From Pedobacter hiemivivus (lineage in GTDB: Bacteria; Bacteroidota; Bacteroidia; Sphingobacteriales; Sphingobacteriaceae), in NCBI RefSeq assembly GCF_004331685.1, contig NZ_SJSM01000018.1:48412-112411 (forward strand): a stretch of 64,000 nucleotides of DNA, read 5' to 3'. Made by a program: the position numbers and the translations under genes. Shown here in pieces: positions 35,401 to 42,409 of this stretch (positions within the stretch are counted from its first letter, which is position 1; each line of letters opens with the position of its first letter). The notes under the pieces were generated by a model. That model did not search any database. It was not told the origin of the DNA and was given only the letters and a program-made list of their open reading frames with translations.

Positions 35401-38218
35401 TAATCACTGTACTTCCGGCTTTCAATATCGTTGCCATATTCCCTGCAATACTCACTACTGAAGGATCAGTAGCCGTATAAGCCACAGTTAAACCTGCTGA
35501 AGAAGTAGCATTGCCCAAAGCAAAAGCCGCATCTCCGTAAGTCCTGGTGCCAATTGCATTAAAAGTAATCGTTTGGTTTCCTTTTGGAACTGCGCTAACA
35601 TCAGCACTTACTGTCCCAATATTACCTGCCTGATCAATGGCCAGAATCTGGTAATAATAAGTAGTACCATTGATCAATCCAGTGTTGGTATAAGTTGTGG
35701 TTCCGGCAGTGATCTCCGTCAGCGTAGTTGTCGGATTAGGGCTTGTTCCGGATAAAATCCTGTATTTCGCCAGATCGGTATCTGTATTGGCTGTCCAGTT
35801 CAATACCACCTGTGTATCGCCTGATGTTGCAGCTAAACCAACAGGAATTGCTGGAGCCTGGCTATCAAAAGTAAGAGTCGGTGTGGTTCCTGCACCACCA
35901 TTATTTCCTGCAACATCGGTATAAGTACTTGCTGCAACAGTAATACTGCCAGTTCCGCTATTGGTCGCCAGGGCCGGGGTAAAGGTTGCCGTACGGGTTA
36001 AACCTGTACCCGAAATCGCAGCTAAAGTACCGCCAGTAACCAGCACATCCCCTGTTGTTCCGTTCCAGGTAAATGTCGCACCCGGATCTTCAGTAAAGGT
36101 AAAAGTGATTGTTGCAGTTTCGCCTGCTTTCAAGGTCGCAACATTACTAGTAATGGACATTGTTGGCGAAGTCGTATCAATGGTAATGGCTAAGCCTGTA
36201 GAAGCTCCCCCCACATTACCTGCCCCATCTGTAGCTTTTGCAGTAAGGGTATGTGGGTTGGCTAAAAGCGTTGAACTGGTAATTGACCAGTTACCACCAG
36301 TAGCTACAGCTGTACCGAGTACAGTTGTACCGTCAGTATCATATAAAGTTACCGTAGCACCAGTCTCGGCTGTGCCTGTAATAACAGGTGTAGTAACATT
36401 GGTTATTTTATCTGTTGGAGAAGTACCACTATCACTGGCTGTTGCCAATACTGGAGTGGATGGTGCTGCCGGAACCTGGGTGTCAAAAGTAAGTGTTGGG
36501 GTTGTTCCTGCGCCTCCGTTGTTTCCTGCGATGTCGGTATAGGCCGCTGCTGCAACAGTAATACTAGCCGTTCCGTTATTGGTACTTGCTGCTGGGGTAA
36601 AAGTTGCCGTTCGGGTTGAACCTGTACCAGAAATGGCTCCTAAAGTACCACCGATAACCACCACGTCACCTGTTGTTCCATTCCATGTAAAGCTGGTAGA
36701 TGGATCTTCAGAAAAAGTAAAAGTGATGGTGGCGGTTTCGCCGACTTTCAATTGCGGTACATTACTGGTAATTGCCAAGGTAGGTGAAGTGGTGTCAATG
36801 GTGATACTCAGCGGACTCGAAAGTACACCCACATTTCCTGCTGCATCTGTCGCTCTCGCTCTTATGTCATGTACAGCGGCTGTTAGCGCCGGCAAAGTAA
36901 CTGACCAGTTCCCTCCGGTAGCCGTTCCTGTATTCAGTACAGTTGTACCATCAGTATCATATAAAGTAATTGTAGCACCTGCTTCTGCTGTCCCTGTAAT
37001 CACAGGTGTAGTTACATTGGTTATATTGTCTGTGTTGGAAGTGCCACTGTTGCTGGCTGTTGCCAATACTAGGGCTGATGGTGCATTTGGTGCCAAGTTA
37101 TCAATAACGATAGCTTTATTCGCGCCCAATGATCCTGCAGTCCCTGGTGCAGCTAAAGTAAGTACGGCATCATTTCCTGTACCATCTTTCATGGTTCCGC
37201 CGTTTAAAGCCAAAGAAGTTATATCGGCATAATCGAGGTCGGCACTATTCTGACCAGCGCCCACACTATAAGTAAAAGTAAGTGTATTGGTGGTGTTGCC
37301 TGATGCATAATTTGCAGTAGCGCCACTGTTTAGTGCAAGGGTAGGCGTCCCTGTCACATTAACCTCAGTGGAGAAAGTAATCTGTATAGACACCGTAGCG
37401 CCCATTTTATAAGAGCCATTGGCAGTTGAAGCGGTTACGTTTGTAACTGCAGGCGGAAGTTGAAAAATGGGTTGAGTACCTGGGAAACCTCCTGTCGGAT
37501 CGCCAGGAGTCAACACAACGGGTGTGGTCTCATTGTGCGACCAGTTGGTTATCCCAGCTAGATCGGCCAATAGCTGATCCTTAGTACCTATAATATCACC
37601 AGTATAGATAATAAAATCACCGTGAAGTGTACTCCCTGTAAATGCTGTAGAAAAATTCCCCGCTGCTAAAAGAGGGGGGAGATAAGAGGACGTAGCCGTT
37701 ACTGCGCCTGCACTTTGCCATGATCCTGAAGCAGTTGCCTGTCCATTAGGGCTATTAGTAGACCAATTGGAAAAGGCATAAATGAAGGATGGACTAGCTA
37801 CCGACCCCGTATAGATAAACCAATTATCCCCACCACTTGCAGTAACCAAACTTGACCATCCCGTAACACTAGTTGTACCATAGGCATTCAAACCAGGTGC
37901 AGTTGGTGAGCCACCAGGAAGAATGGTAGTATTAATTACTGTTCCTGCAGGGATTATAGCGTTAGTTGTCCAGGTAATCAAACCTTCTGCCACAGTATTG
38001 GACACGTCAAAAGCAGAAGGTCCCCAGCCTCTATCCGTGATATAAATCACCTGTCCTGATGGGATTGTAGCAAGGGTAACAATAGCCAATTCGGCCGTTG
38101 TGGTCGTGCTGGCATTATAACCAATAATGGCAATATCCCCAGCGGCTATTTGTGCCGTACTTTTAAAGCCAAACAGGAACAAAAAGCAGAACAGGAACAG
38201 TTTAGTAATATTTTTCAT
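32432..38218 (-). CDS. Giant surface repeat protein with MBG domains and T9SS type B C-terminal domain
   Basis: 1928 residues from the ATG at 38218 (an ATG at 38245 would precede the signal peptide by nine residues). The signal peptide ends KSTAQ. Domains in order: an N-terminal domain with GDIAIIGYNAS and VIYITDRGWGPSAF; a bacterial Ig-like region; two near-identical copies of a 206-residue Ig-like module (about 373-785); a fibronectin-III domain (about 785-875); an array of MBG-type beta domains (about 880-1550, repeated motif SKAYGDVLTN..DF.GSI.GI.NGD); a cadherin-like domain; further Ig-like domains; and a gliding-motility-type C-terminal domain (about 1833-1928, LSPNGDGYNDKWLI) for T9SS export. 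It is a probable adhesin or filament at the cell surface. The next gene upstream encodes a tail-collar protein. Confidence 0.93.
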   Translation of the reverse strand: MKNITKLFLFCFLFLFGFKSTAQIAAGDIAIIGYNASTTTTAELAIVTLATIPSGQVIYITDRGWGPSAFDVSNTVAEGLITWTTNAIIPAGTVINTTILPGGSPTAPGLNAYGTTSVTGWSSLVTASGGDNWFIYTGSVASPSFIYAFSNWSTNSPNGQATASGSWQSAGAVTATSSYLPPLLAAGNFSTAFTGSTLHGDFIIYTGDIIGTKDQLLADLAGITNWSHNETTPVVLTPGDPTGGFPGTQPIFQLPPAVTNVTASTANGSYKMGATVSIQITFSTEVNVTGTPTLALNSGATANYASGNTTNTLTFTYSVGAGQNSADLDYADITSLALNGGTMKDGTGNDAVLTLAAPGTAGSLGANKAIVIDNLAPNAPSALVLATASNSGTSNTDNITNVTTPVITGTAEAGATITLYDTDGTTVLNTGTATGGNWSVTLPALTAAVHDIRARATDAAGNVGVLSSPLSITIDTTSPTLAITSNVPQLKVGETATITFTFSEDPSTSFTWNGTTGDVVVIGGTLGAISGTGSTRTATFTPAASTNNGTASITVAAAAYTDIAGNNGGAGTTPTLTFDTQVPAAPSTPVLATASDSGTSPTDKITNVTTPVITGTAETGATVTLYDTDGTTVLGTAVATGGNWSITSSTLLANPHTLTAKATDGAGNVGGASTGLAITIDTTSPTMSITSNVATLKAGETATITFTFTEDPGATFTWNGTTGDVLVTGGTLAAISGTGLTRTATFTPALATNSGTGSITVAASTYTDVAGNNGGAGTTPTLTFDSQAPAIPVGLAATSGDTQVVLNWTANTDTDLAKYRILSGTSPNPTTTLTEITAGTTTYTNTGLINGTTYYYQILAIDQAGNIGTVSADVSAVPKGNQTITFNAIGTRTYGDAAFALGNATSSAGLTVAYTATDPSVVSIAGNMATILKAGSTVITATQTGSGSFNAATPVVQTLTADTKILTIVNTSRSKVYGDVLTNTDFTGSITGIVNGDNITLTRSSTGAGATATTATTYPIVATLADPGNKLTNYTVSNPDGTLTVTQKTLTITAAARSKSYGDAVTFAGTEFTPVGLINGNTVTLVTLTSTGAAATATVAGSTYPIIASAPIGTGLDNYAIAYVNGALTVSQKALVVVNVDRSKAYGDVLTNTDFTGSITGIQNGDNITLTRSSTGAVAAATSGSTYPIIATLADPDSKLSNYAVSNPNGTLTVTQKALTITANARTKTYGDVVAFAGTEFTPVGLINGNTVASVTLNSTGAAGTATVAGSTYPIVASAATGTGLNNYAITYLDGALTVNQKTLTIVNTDRSKAYGDVLTNVDFVGSISGIVNGDNITLIRNSTGAVAAATTSSTYPIVATLVDPGSKLSNYAVSNPNGTLTVSQKALTITASARTKTYGDAVTFAGTEFTSVGLINGNTVASVTLNSTGAAGTATVAGSTYPIVASAATGVDLSNYNITYVNGTLTVVRKALTITADPKEKFAGTANPVLTASYTGLANGETSAVLTTQPTFTTSAVTNSPIGDYPITVSGAAAVNYTISYVAGNLKVKPGAPTSITLAGVTLYENSVAGTNAGTLSSTSDDPSATFTYTLVAGTGDTDNALFAIAGNKINTASVLNFETKASYSVLVRSTTQYGLSLDKVLNIALSDVNEIPTLAAISNQTICFTTTGQTVALTGISAGPETAQTTALTVSSNNPNLFEGLGVTGSGATATVNYRIKAGAIAGTATVTVTVKDNGGTANGGVDTYSRTFTITVNALPVISINSDKGIQISKGERVLLTATGGTSYAWAANSSINGALNSATIEVRPRETTTYTVTVTNASGCSESKTFTLTVLEDYEKVKAINILSPNGDGYNDKWLIENIDFYPNNEVKIFDRSGRLIYSKKGYDNSWEGTLNGLPLAEGTYYYLINFGTDKRAIKGYITITKSN
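33813..35333 (-). repeat. Three tandem 507-bp repeats encoding MBG-domain pairs
   Basis: The motif GGATA(A/G)GTTG, for example, recurs at 33891, 34398 and 34905, exactly 507 bp apart. Each unit encodes two MBG-type domains (169 residues). The first two copies of the internal stretch (about 33891-33985 and 34398-34492) are almost identical at DNA level, pointing to recent duplication or gene conversion. Diverged MBG units flank the array. Confidence 0.85.
35863..37098 (-). repeat. Two tandem 618-bp repeats encoding Ig-like modules
   Basis: Copies at about 35863-36480 and 36481-37098 share long matching stretches, for example TTTCCTGC near 35904 and 36522 and GCCAATACT near 36443 and 37061. 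The unit is 206 codons and encodes a module with PVITGTAE.GAT.TLYDTDGTTVL followed by an Ig-like ITFTF.EDP domain. Confidence 0.8.
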
Positions 38219-38255
38219 AGCAGTATCTTTAGATGAAAAGCGCATTCACAGGTAC

Positions 38256-38295
38256 GGCTTATTACGAGCAGGTGAATACCTACTCGTAATAAGCC
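38256..38295. promoter_or_regulatory. 13-bp perfect hairpin between the collar and giant-protein genes
   Basis: GGCTTATTACGAG at 38256-38268 pairs with CTCGTAATAAGCC at 38283-38295 across a 14-base loop. It sits in the 86-bp gap after the collar gene stop (38305) and before the giant gene start. There is no T tract on the minus strand, so partial termination or mRNA stabilisation, setting different levels of the two proteins, is as likely as full termination. Confidence 0.55.
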
Positions 38296-38304
38296 TATTT
38301 TAAA

Positions 38305-38862
38305 TTAATTCCTTGACGGAAAATAGCCTTCCATACAAATGATGTAAGTCAGTGCAAGCACAGGTTGCAAAATAGAAATTGGCTGATTACCCCCAGTAAG
38401 CCCAACAGTTGTTGTAACAGATGATGGAGCAAGCGCAACATTAGGAGCACCAGTAGCATACATTGTAACATTATCCGTATTAATATCTTTAGCCAGCCCT
38501 ATTGAAGTCGTAGCAGAAGGAATCGCTGCAGGTGTCCCCGTATTGTTGACATTTAAAGTAGAAGTAGCAGTATGGTTATGTGAAGGCATGTTAGTGGTCA
38601 AAATTGATACACTTTCAGTACCTGTCACCTCTCCTAATGTATAATTTGACAGCCCTGGCCCCTGTCCCCACCCAACCGCTACTCTACCACGTAGATCCGG
38701 CAACGCAAAGGTTGTTTGACCATTCCCACCGTACGTGGTACCAAGAATCGAAAAAAGTGCTGAGTTCTGCGCAATACCAATAATCTGTCCATTACACAAC
38801 TGCCAACCTCTTGGTGCAAAACTTCCCGCAAAAACCTTTACCACACCTATAAAATCTTCCAT
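38305..38862 (-). CDS. Tail-collar domain protein (MdpB/microcystin-dependent-like)
   Basis: 185 residues. The N-terminal phage tail collar domain is clear: FIGVVKVFAGSFAPRGWQLCNG, LFSILGTTYGGNGQTTFALP and DLRGRVAVGWGQGPG, followed by the conserved MPSHNHT (about 88-94). The rest is Thr/Ser/Ala-rich and ends with QPVLALTYIICMEGYFP, the usual C-terminal motif of these proteins. There is no signal peptide and no T9SS domain, so export, if any, uses another route. Such proteins are found outside phages in many bacteria, and their function is unclear. No other phage genes lie nearby. The start is 33 bp after the formyltransferase-like gene stop, and the giant T9SS protein gene follows. Confidence 0.92.
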   Translation of the reverse strand: MEDFIGVVKVFAGSFAPRGWQLCNGQIIGIAQNSALFSILGTTYGGNGQTTFALPDLRGRVAVGWGQGPGLSNYTLGEVTGTESVSILTTNMPSHNHTATSTLNVNNTGTPAAIPSATTSIGLAKDINTDNVTMYATGAPNVALAPSSVTTTVGLTGGNQPISILQPVLALTYIICMEGYFPSRN

Positions 38863-38895
38863 AATTTTTTTTATTTAATTTATATTTTCTGTTTA

Positions 38896-39834
38896 CTAAT
38901 TTAAATTCAGGAACCTATCACCTTGCTTTAATCCCATTGCACACCATTTTTTTCCGCTAAAAATGCCATTCTCAGTCTCCACAATATTGAATAGCAACAG
39001 TTGCTTATCCGCAGTAAGAACCATTGGTCCGTGATGTGGGTCAACATGAAAAACTGTTCCGGGAACAACAGTACCAGGCTCAAACTTTCCATCTACCCCA
39101 GAAACTTCCAGAATTCGAACCGGCTGTTCGTTCAAATAGCTAATAGCACCGTTATACCTGGGATTTGCAGCATTCACCAAATTTTCAATCTCTACCGCCG
39201 ACTGTTGTTCCCAGTTAATTGTGAGATCATCAACTTGCGGACGCTTAAAATAACTAGTTTGGATCTCAGATTCTGCTGCAATATATTTTTCCGCCAAAAT
39301 GTTCTGAAATATTTCATCAAGGTTCTGTGACAACAGTAATGTCAATCGGACAGCTGCAAGTCCATAATTCTCTCCTGGCATCAAAACCATTGCTTTCCTG
39401 AAAACCAAGGGGCCCTCATCAAGTACATCGGTCATTTTGTGTATGCTCAAGCCAATCTCCTTTAGACCATTTTTTAATTGCCAGAATACAGGATCAGGAC
39501 CTTTGTAGGCTGGCAGCATACTATAATGCACATTAAATACACCTTTCTCCGGAATATTTAGGATACTTTCAGGAATTTTAAAAGGAAAAGTCATGACTAG
39601 CGCAGCATTGCAACCAGTCTCCAAAATCCAGGAATTTACTTCCCGACCTTTTTTTAGATCAGCAGCACTTACTTTCAATAAAGGAATTTGCTGTGCTTCC
39701 ACATATTCAACTGTACTTAATAAATCATTATTAGAAGTATCAGGAATAATAATTCCAACAACTTGAATATGATCTAATATACCTGTCACTGTTTTAACAA
39801 ACAGAGAGCTGTTAGCGAATATGAGAATTTTCAT
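38896..39834 (-). CDS. Formyltransferase family protein (methionyl-tRNA formyltransferase-like)
   Basis: 312 residues. An N-terminal Rossmann-like domain contains the formyltransferase active site: N101 and H103 in FNVHYSMLPAYKGPDPVFW, and the catalytic Asp in VLDEGPL (about 139). The C-terminal part (about 205-312) resembles the Fmt C-terminal barrel (NPRYNGAISYLNEQPVRI). It is similar in size to methionyl-tRNA formyltransferase but diverged, and it sits in an accessory cluster, so it more likely formylates an amino sugar, amino acid or peptide using 10-formyl-tetrahydrofolate. It is immediately upstream of the collar-protein gene on the same strand and divergent from the metallophosphatase-like gene. 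Confidence 0.85.
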   Translation of the reverse strand: MKILIFANSSLFVKTVTGILDHIQVVGIIIPDTSNNDLLSTVEYVEAQQIPLLKVSAADLKKGREVNSWILETGCNAALVMTFPFKIPESILNIPEKGVFNVHYSMLPAYKGPDPVFWQLKNGLKEIGLSIHKMTDVLDEGPLVFRKAMVLMPGENYGLAAVRLTLLLSQNLDEIFQNILAEKYIAAESEIQTSYFKRPQVDDLTINWEQQSAVEIENLVNAANPRYNGAISYLNEQPVRILEVSGVDGKFEPGTVVPGTVFHVDPHHGPMVLTADKQLLLFNIVETENGIFSGKKWCAMGLKQGDRFLNLN

Positions 39835-39961
39835 TAATTAAGACGATAGATAGATGATTATGACATAAACGTAGAGAAAAAAAAATAAACATCCACAATA
39901 AAAAAAAATTTATTTCGTTCGATGTTTTTTTATAACTTTCGTTTTTATAAAAATTATTCCC

Positions 39962-40906
39962 ATGGTATCAAAACGAAGGTCATTTTTAAAAAACTCATCA
40001 ATTCTTGCGGGCTCCATATTATTGGGTAGCTCAGTGGATAGCATAGCCGCTTTCAGCAAGGAATTAAATGGAACTTTAGCTAGCAATGCCCTTTCCATTT
40101 TACATACCTCCGGTTTATCAGGTTCTCTTAATCCTGTTGCCGGACCCTTTGGAGGATTAAAAAAGGTAAATCAACTTTTCATTAGACGCGATATCAGCCA
40201 TTTAATACTCGATTCAGGAAACTTTCTTCAGGAGGGGGGCCAAACAGAGGATCATTTCGAAGTGATCAGGTTGATGAATAAAATGGGATACCGGGCGACA
40301 ACGATTGGCAAAAATGAGCTATCTATGGGCCAGGAACAACTCGCTGCAATTTTACCTGCTTTAAATTTCGAACTGGTTAACTGCAATTATAATTTTAGTC
40401 ATACAACATTATCTTCACGTATAAAACCATATATAATACTGAATTCCGGAAAAATTAAAATTGGAATTACTGGGGTTGGTAATTGCTCTCCTATTGCCGG
40501 TGTTCAAATAAGTGAACCTTTTCAGGCAGTAAATCAAATCGCCAAAAAACTAAAAAGAGATTTAAAATGTGATTTTGTTATTTGTCTAACACAGTTTAGC
40601 AAAAATACAAAAACATACAATGATAAGAAATTAGCTGAAGCCTCAGAATACATCGATTTAATCATTGGTGGAGAGCCGGGAAAAGTTATAAAGAATGCCT
40701 ACGTGGTAAAAAATCAGAAGAAATATGACGTACTCGTTAGCCAGGCAGGTTCAAAAGGAAAAACCGTCGGTGAATTAACCTACGAGTTTAATCAGTTTAA
40801 TACAATTAGAAGCTTAAAACACAAATATAGTATTTCAGGCATGTCCCAATATGCTAGCTTAAAGCAAAAACATGAGGTATTTCAACTGCTTACCGCGGCT
40901 GTCTGA
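39962..40906 (+). CDS. Tat-exported 5'-nucleotidase-like protein with lost metal ligands (predicted pseudoenzyme)
   Basis: 314 residues. The Tat signal KRRSFLKNSSILAGS (4-18) predicts folded export. The order of conserved blocks follows the metallophosphatase domain of 5'-nucleotidases, but each metal-binding motif is altered: HTND.H becomes HTSGLSG (48-54), the GD block becomes DSGNFLQ (84-90), GNHEFD becomes GKNELS (116-121), the LSH block becomes LTQFS (209-213) and GGHTH becomes GGEPG (236-240). The fold is probably kept (IKIGITGVG, DVLVSQAGSKGKTVGEL) while two-metal catalysis is lost, suggesting a binding or scaffold role. It is divergent from the formyltransferase-like gene, and its 3' end overlaps the APS kinase gene by 17 bp. 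Confidence 0.82.
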   Translation: MVSKRRSFLKNSSILAGSILLGSSVDSIAAFSKELNGTLASNALSILHTSGLSGSLNPVAGPFGGLKKVNQLFIRRDISHLILDSGNFLQEGGQTEDHFEVIRLMNKMGYRATTIGKNELSMGQEQLAAILPALNFELVNCNYNFSHTTLSSRIKPYIILNSGKIKIGITGVGNCSPIAGVQISEPFQAVNQIAKKLKRDLKCDFVICLTQFSKNTKTYNDKKLAEASEYIDLIIGGEPGKVIKNAYVVKNQKKYDVLVSQAGSKGKTVGELTYEFNQFNTIRSLKHKYSISGMSQYASLKQKHEVFQLLTAAV

Positions 40907-41426
40907 TGCACTGTTTTAAAAAGAACGTTAGCTGATCAAGACACACTTTCGGTGAAGATCTGGTTGTTTCTATAACGAGTGCAGCCTTATCGGGGGCATC
41001 AAAAGTATCATTTACCCCAGTAAGGTTGTAAATTTTTTCCAGATGTTTATCCGGCAGCATTGCTTTGTAGTAAAGTCCTTTTGTATCTCTTTTTATTAGT
41101 GTTTCAAGCTCGCACTTTATCCATACCACTTCTGCCTGATGAGTTAAACGGATATGGTTACGTCCTATTTCAAAAGGATTGATTATGGAAAGGATCAGCA
41201 CATCATATTGCGACCTTAGTTTTTCCGCCTCTGCTGCAATCCGTCTTACGTTTTCAAGTCGGTCAGCTTTACTAAAACCAAGATCTTTGCACAAAGTCAG
41301 CCGATAATGATCCCCATCCAGAACCATTACCTTTAGTCCCTCCTTTTCAAATTGATGGAATACGGCATTTGCCAGGGTAGTCTTTCCAGATCCCGAAAGA
41401 CCGCAAAACTGAACAATTACACCCAT
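40890..41426 (-). CDS. cysC: Adenylylsulfate (APS) kinase
   Basis: 178 residues, normal for a stand-alone CysC. It phosphorylates APS to PAPS, the sulfate donor. Motifs: P-loop GLSGSGKTT (9-17), LDGDHYR (37-42), GFSKADRLENVRRIA (50-64), DTKGLY and LTGVND.FDAP. The active-site Ser of the usual ISP motif is Asn here (IINPF, N83). The ATG directly follows the PhyH stop codon with no gap, so translation is probably coupled. Sulfotransferase, PhyH protein and CysC are in one operon, so PAPS is likely made for the sulfotransferase rather than for cysteine synthesis; no cysD, cysN or cysH is nearby. Confidence 0.93.
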   Translation of the reverse strand: MGVIVQFCGLSGSGKTTLANAVFHQFEKEGLKVMVLDGDHYRLTLCKDLGFSKADRLENVRRIAAEAEKLRSQYDVLILSIINPFEIGRNHIRLTHQAEVVWIKCELETLIKRDTKGLYYKAMLPDKHLEKIYNLTGVNDTFDAPDKAALVIETTRSSPKVCLDQLTFFLKQCIRQPR

Positions 41427-42380
41427 CTAGATTTTTGTAAAACTGATATATTGAACAAATCTTGGCAGGTCCGATTGGTTTTTGCCCGCAGCATGAGGAA
41501 TAGTATTCTGCCAAAGGATTAGATCTCCCTTTTCACCAGGAACAGGCACCGACCGCTCTGTTATCCGCATGTACTCATGTGCCCTATCTAAAGAAGAAAA
41601 ATCCCTTATCCAGTCTTTAAACTTATTGTTAAAGCCGGGAACCAAATGCAATGGCCCTCTTTCAACAGGGACATCATCCAAATAAACCAGGGCTTGAATG
41701 TGCGGTGTAACAGGAAGGGACAAATCCAAATCCCAATGTAAATTACCATGCCTAAATGCCCAGCTCTGCGTTTCGGGCGGGTTATAACCTAGTTTCTCCG
41801 TGTTCGGAATAATTTTAGTGCTTTTATAAAGAGCTGCAAATATATCAAAGATGTGTGGGTCTTGCCTGATGACCTCCATCTCTTCGTTCTGATATAGCTG
41901 AAGCATAATCCCCTGCCAATCCGGATGGGGAATATACCAGGTTTCAGGAAATTCGAGATGAAGGTTCAGATACCGGCAAATTCTATGCTTCACTGCATCA
42001 CAACTTGCTCCGTCAACAACTTTAGGTATCCTTAAATAGCCATTTTCTTCCCAAAATTTAACTTGTTCTGCACTCAGCACATTAGAAGACAAAACTTCAG
42101 TTGTTTCAGGGCCCTTCTCAAGGTTTTGCCATTTTTTAAATTGCTCATCCGCACGATTTACAAAATCCTGTCCCTTCAACAGAGTAACCCAATCTATAAA
42201 ATGTTCAAAATCCCTGCATTCGGAATATAGAAAAAAGTAAGTTTCAAATTTCCCAAGTCCGTAAATGCCCAACCATATTGTCTCGATATGGTCAAAATCT
42301 GAATCCGCTAAATTCCGAACCCCTGATTTCCTGATCTGATGTGTCTCGTATAACAGTTTGCTAAAGTTGCAGTTTATCAT
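41427..42380 (-). CDS. Phytanoyl-CoA dioxygenase (PhyH) family hydroxylase
   Basis: 317 residues. An N-terminal helical region of about 100 residues is not part of the usual domain. The PhyH core starts at VKFWEENGYLRIPKVV (about 107). Iron ligands are visible as HWD (H215, D217) and the distal His in NTIPHAAGK (H296), with the 2-oxoglutarate-binding Arg near 307. The family hydroxylates small molecules, lipids or carrier-bound amino acids using Fe(II) and 2-oxoglutarate. It lies between the sulfotransferase (29-bp gap) and cysC (0-bp gap), suggesting hydroxylation creates the acceptor for sulfation. The substrate is unknown. Confidence 0.9.
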   Translation of the reverse strand: MINCNFSKLLYETHQIRKSGVRNLADSDFDHIETIWLGIYGLGKFETYFFLYSECRDFEHFIDWVTLLKGQDFVNRADEQFKKWQNLEKGPETTEVLSSNVLSAEQVKFWEENGYLRIPKVVDGASCDAVKHRICRYLNLHLEFPETWYIPHPDWQGIMLQLYQNEEMEVIRQDPHIFDIFAALYKSTKIIPNTEKLGYNPPETQSWAFRHGNLHWDLDLSLPVTPHIQALVYLDDVPVERGPLHLVPGFNNKFKDWIRDFSSLDRAHEYMRITERSVPVPGEKGDLILWQNTIPHAAGKNQSDLPRFVQYISFTKI

Positions 42381-42409
42381 TTTACTATGCTTAACTCTAA
42401 TTAATTGTA

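Noticed and set aside
35961..37232. Long plus-strand open frames (193 and 217 codons) opposite the giant repeat gene
   Set aside because: They lie antisense to well-supported Ig-like coding repeats, are Val/Pro-rich as expected from reversed Thr/Gly codons, and repeat with the same 618-bp period, so they are shadows.
38305..38862. Prophage remnant suggested by the tail-collar domain
   Set aside because: No capsid, terminase, portal, integrase or lysis gene lies nearby, and such collar proteins occur outside phages.
38896..39834. Housekeeping methionyl-tRNA formyltransferase (fmt)
   Set aside because: The catalytic residues are present but the rest is diverged, and the gene sits in an accessory cluster with no def or other translation gene, so I kept only the family name.
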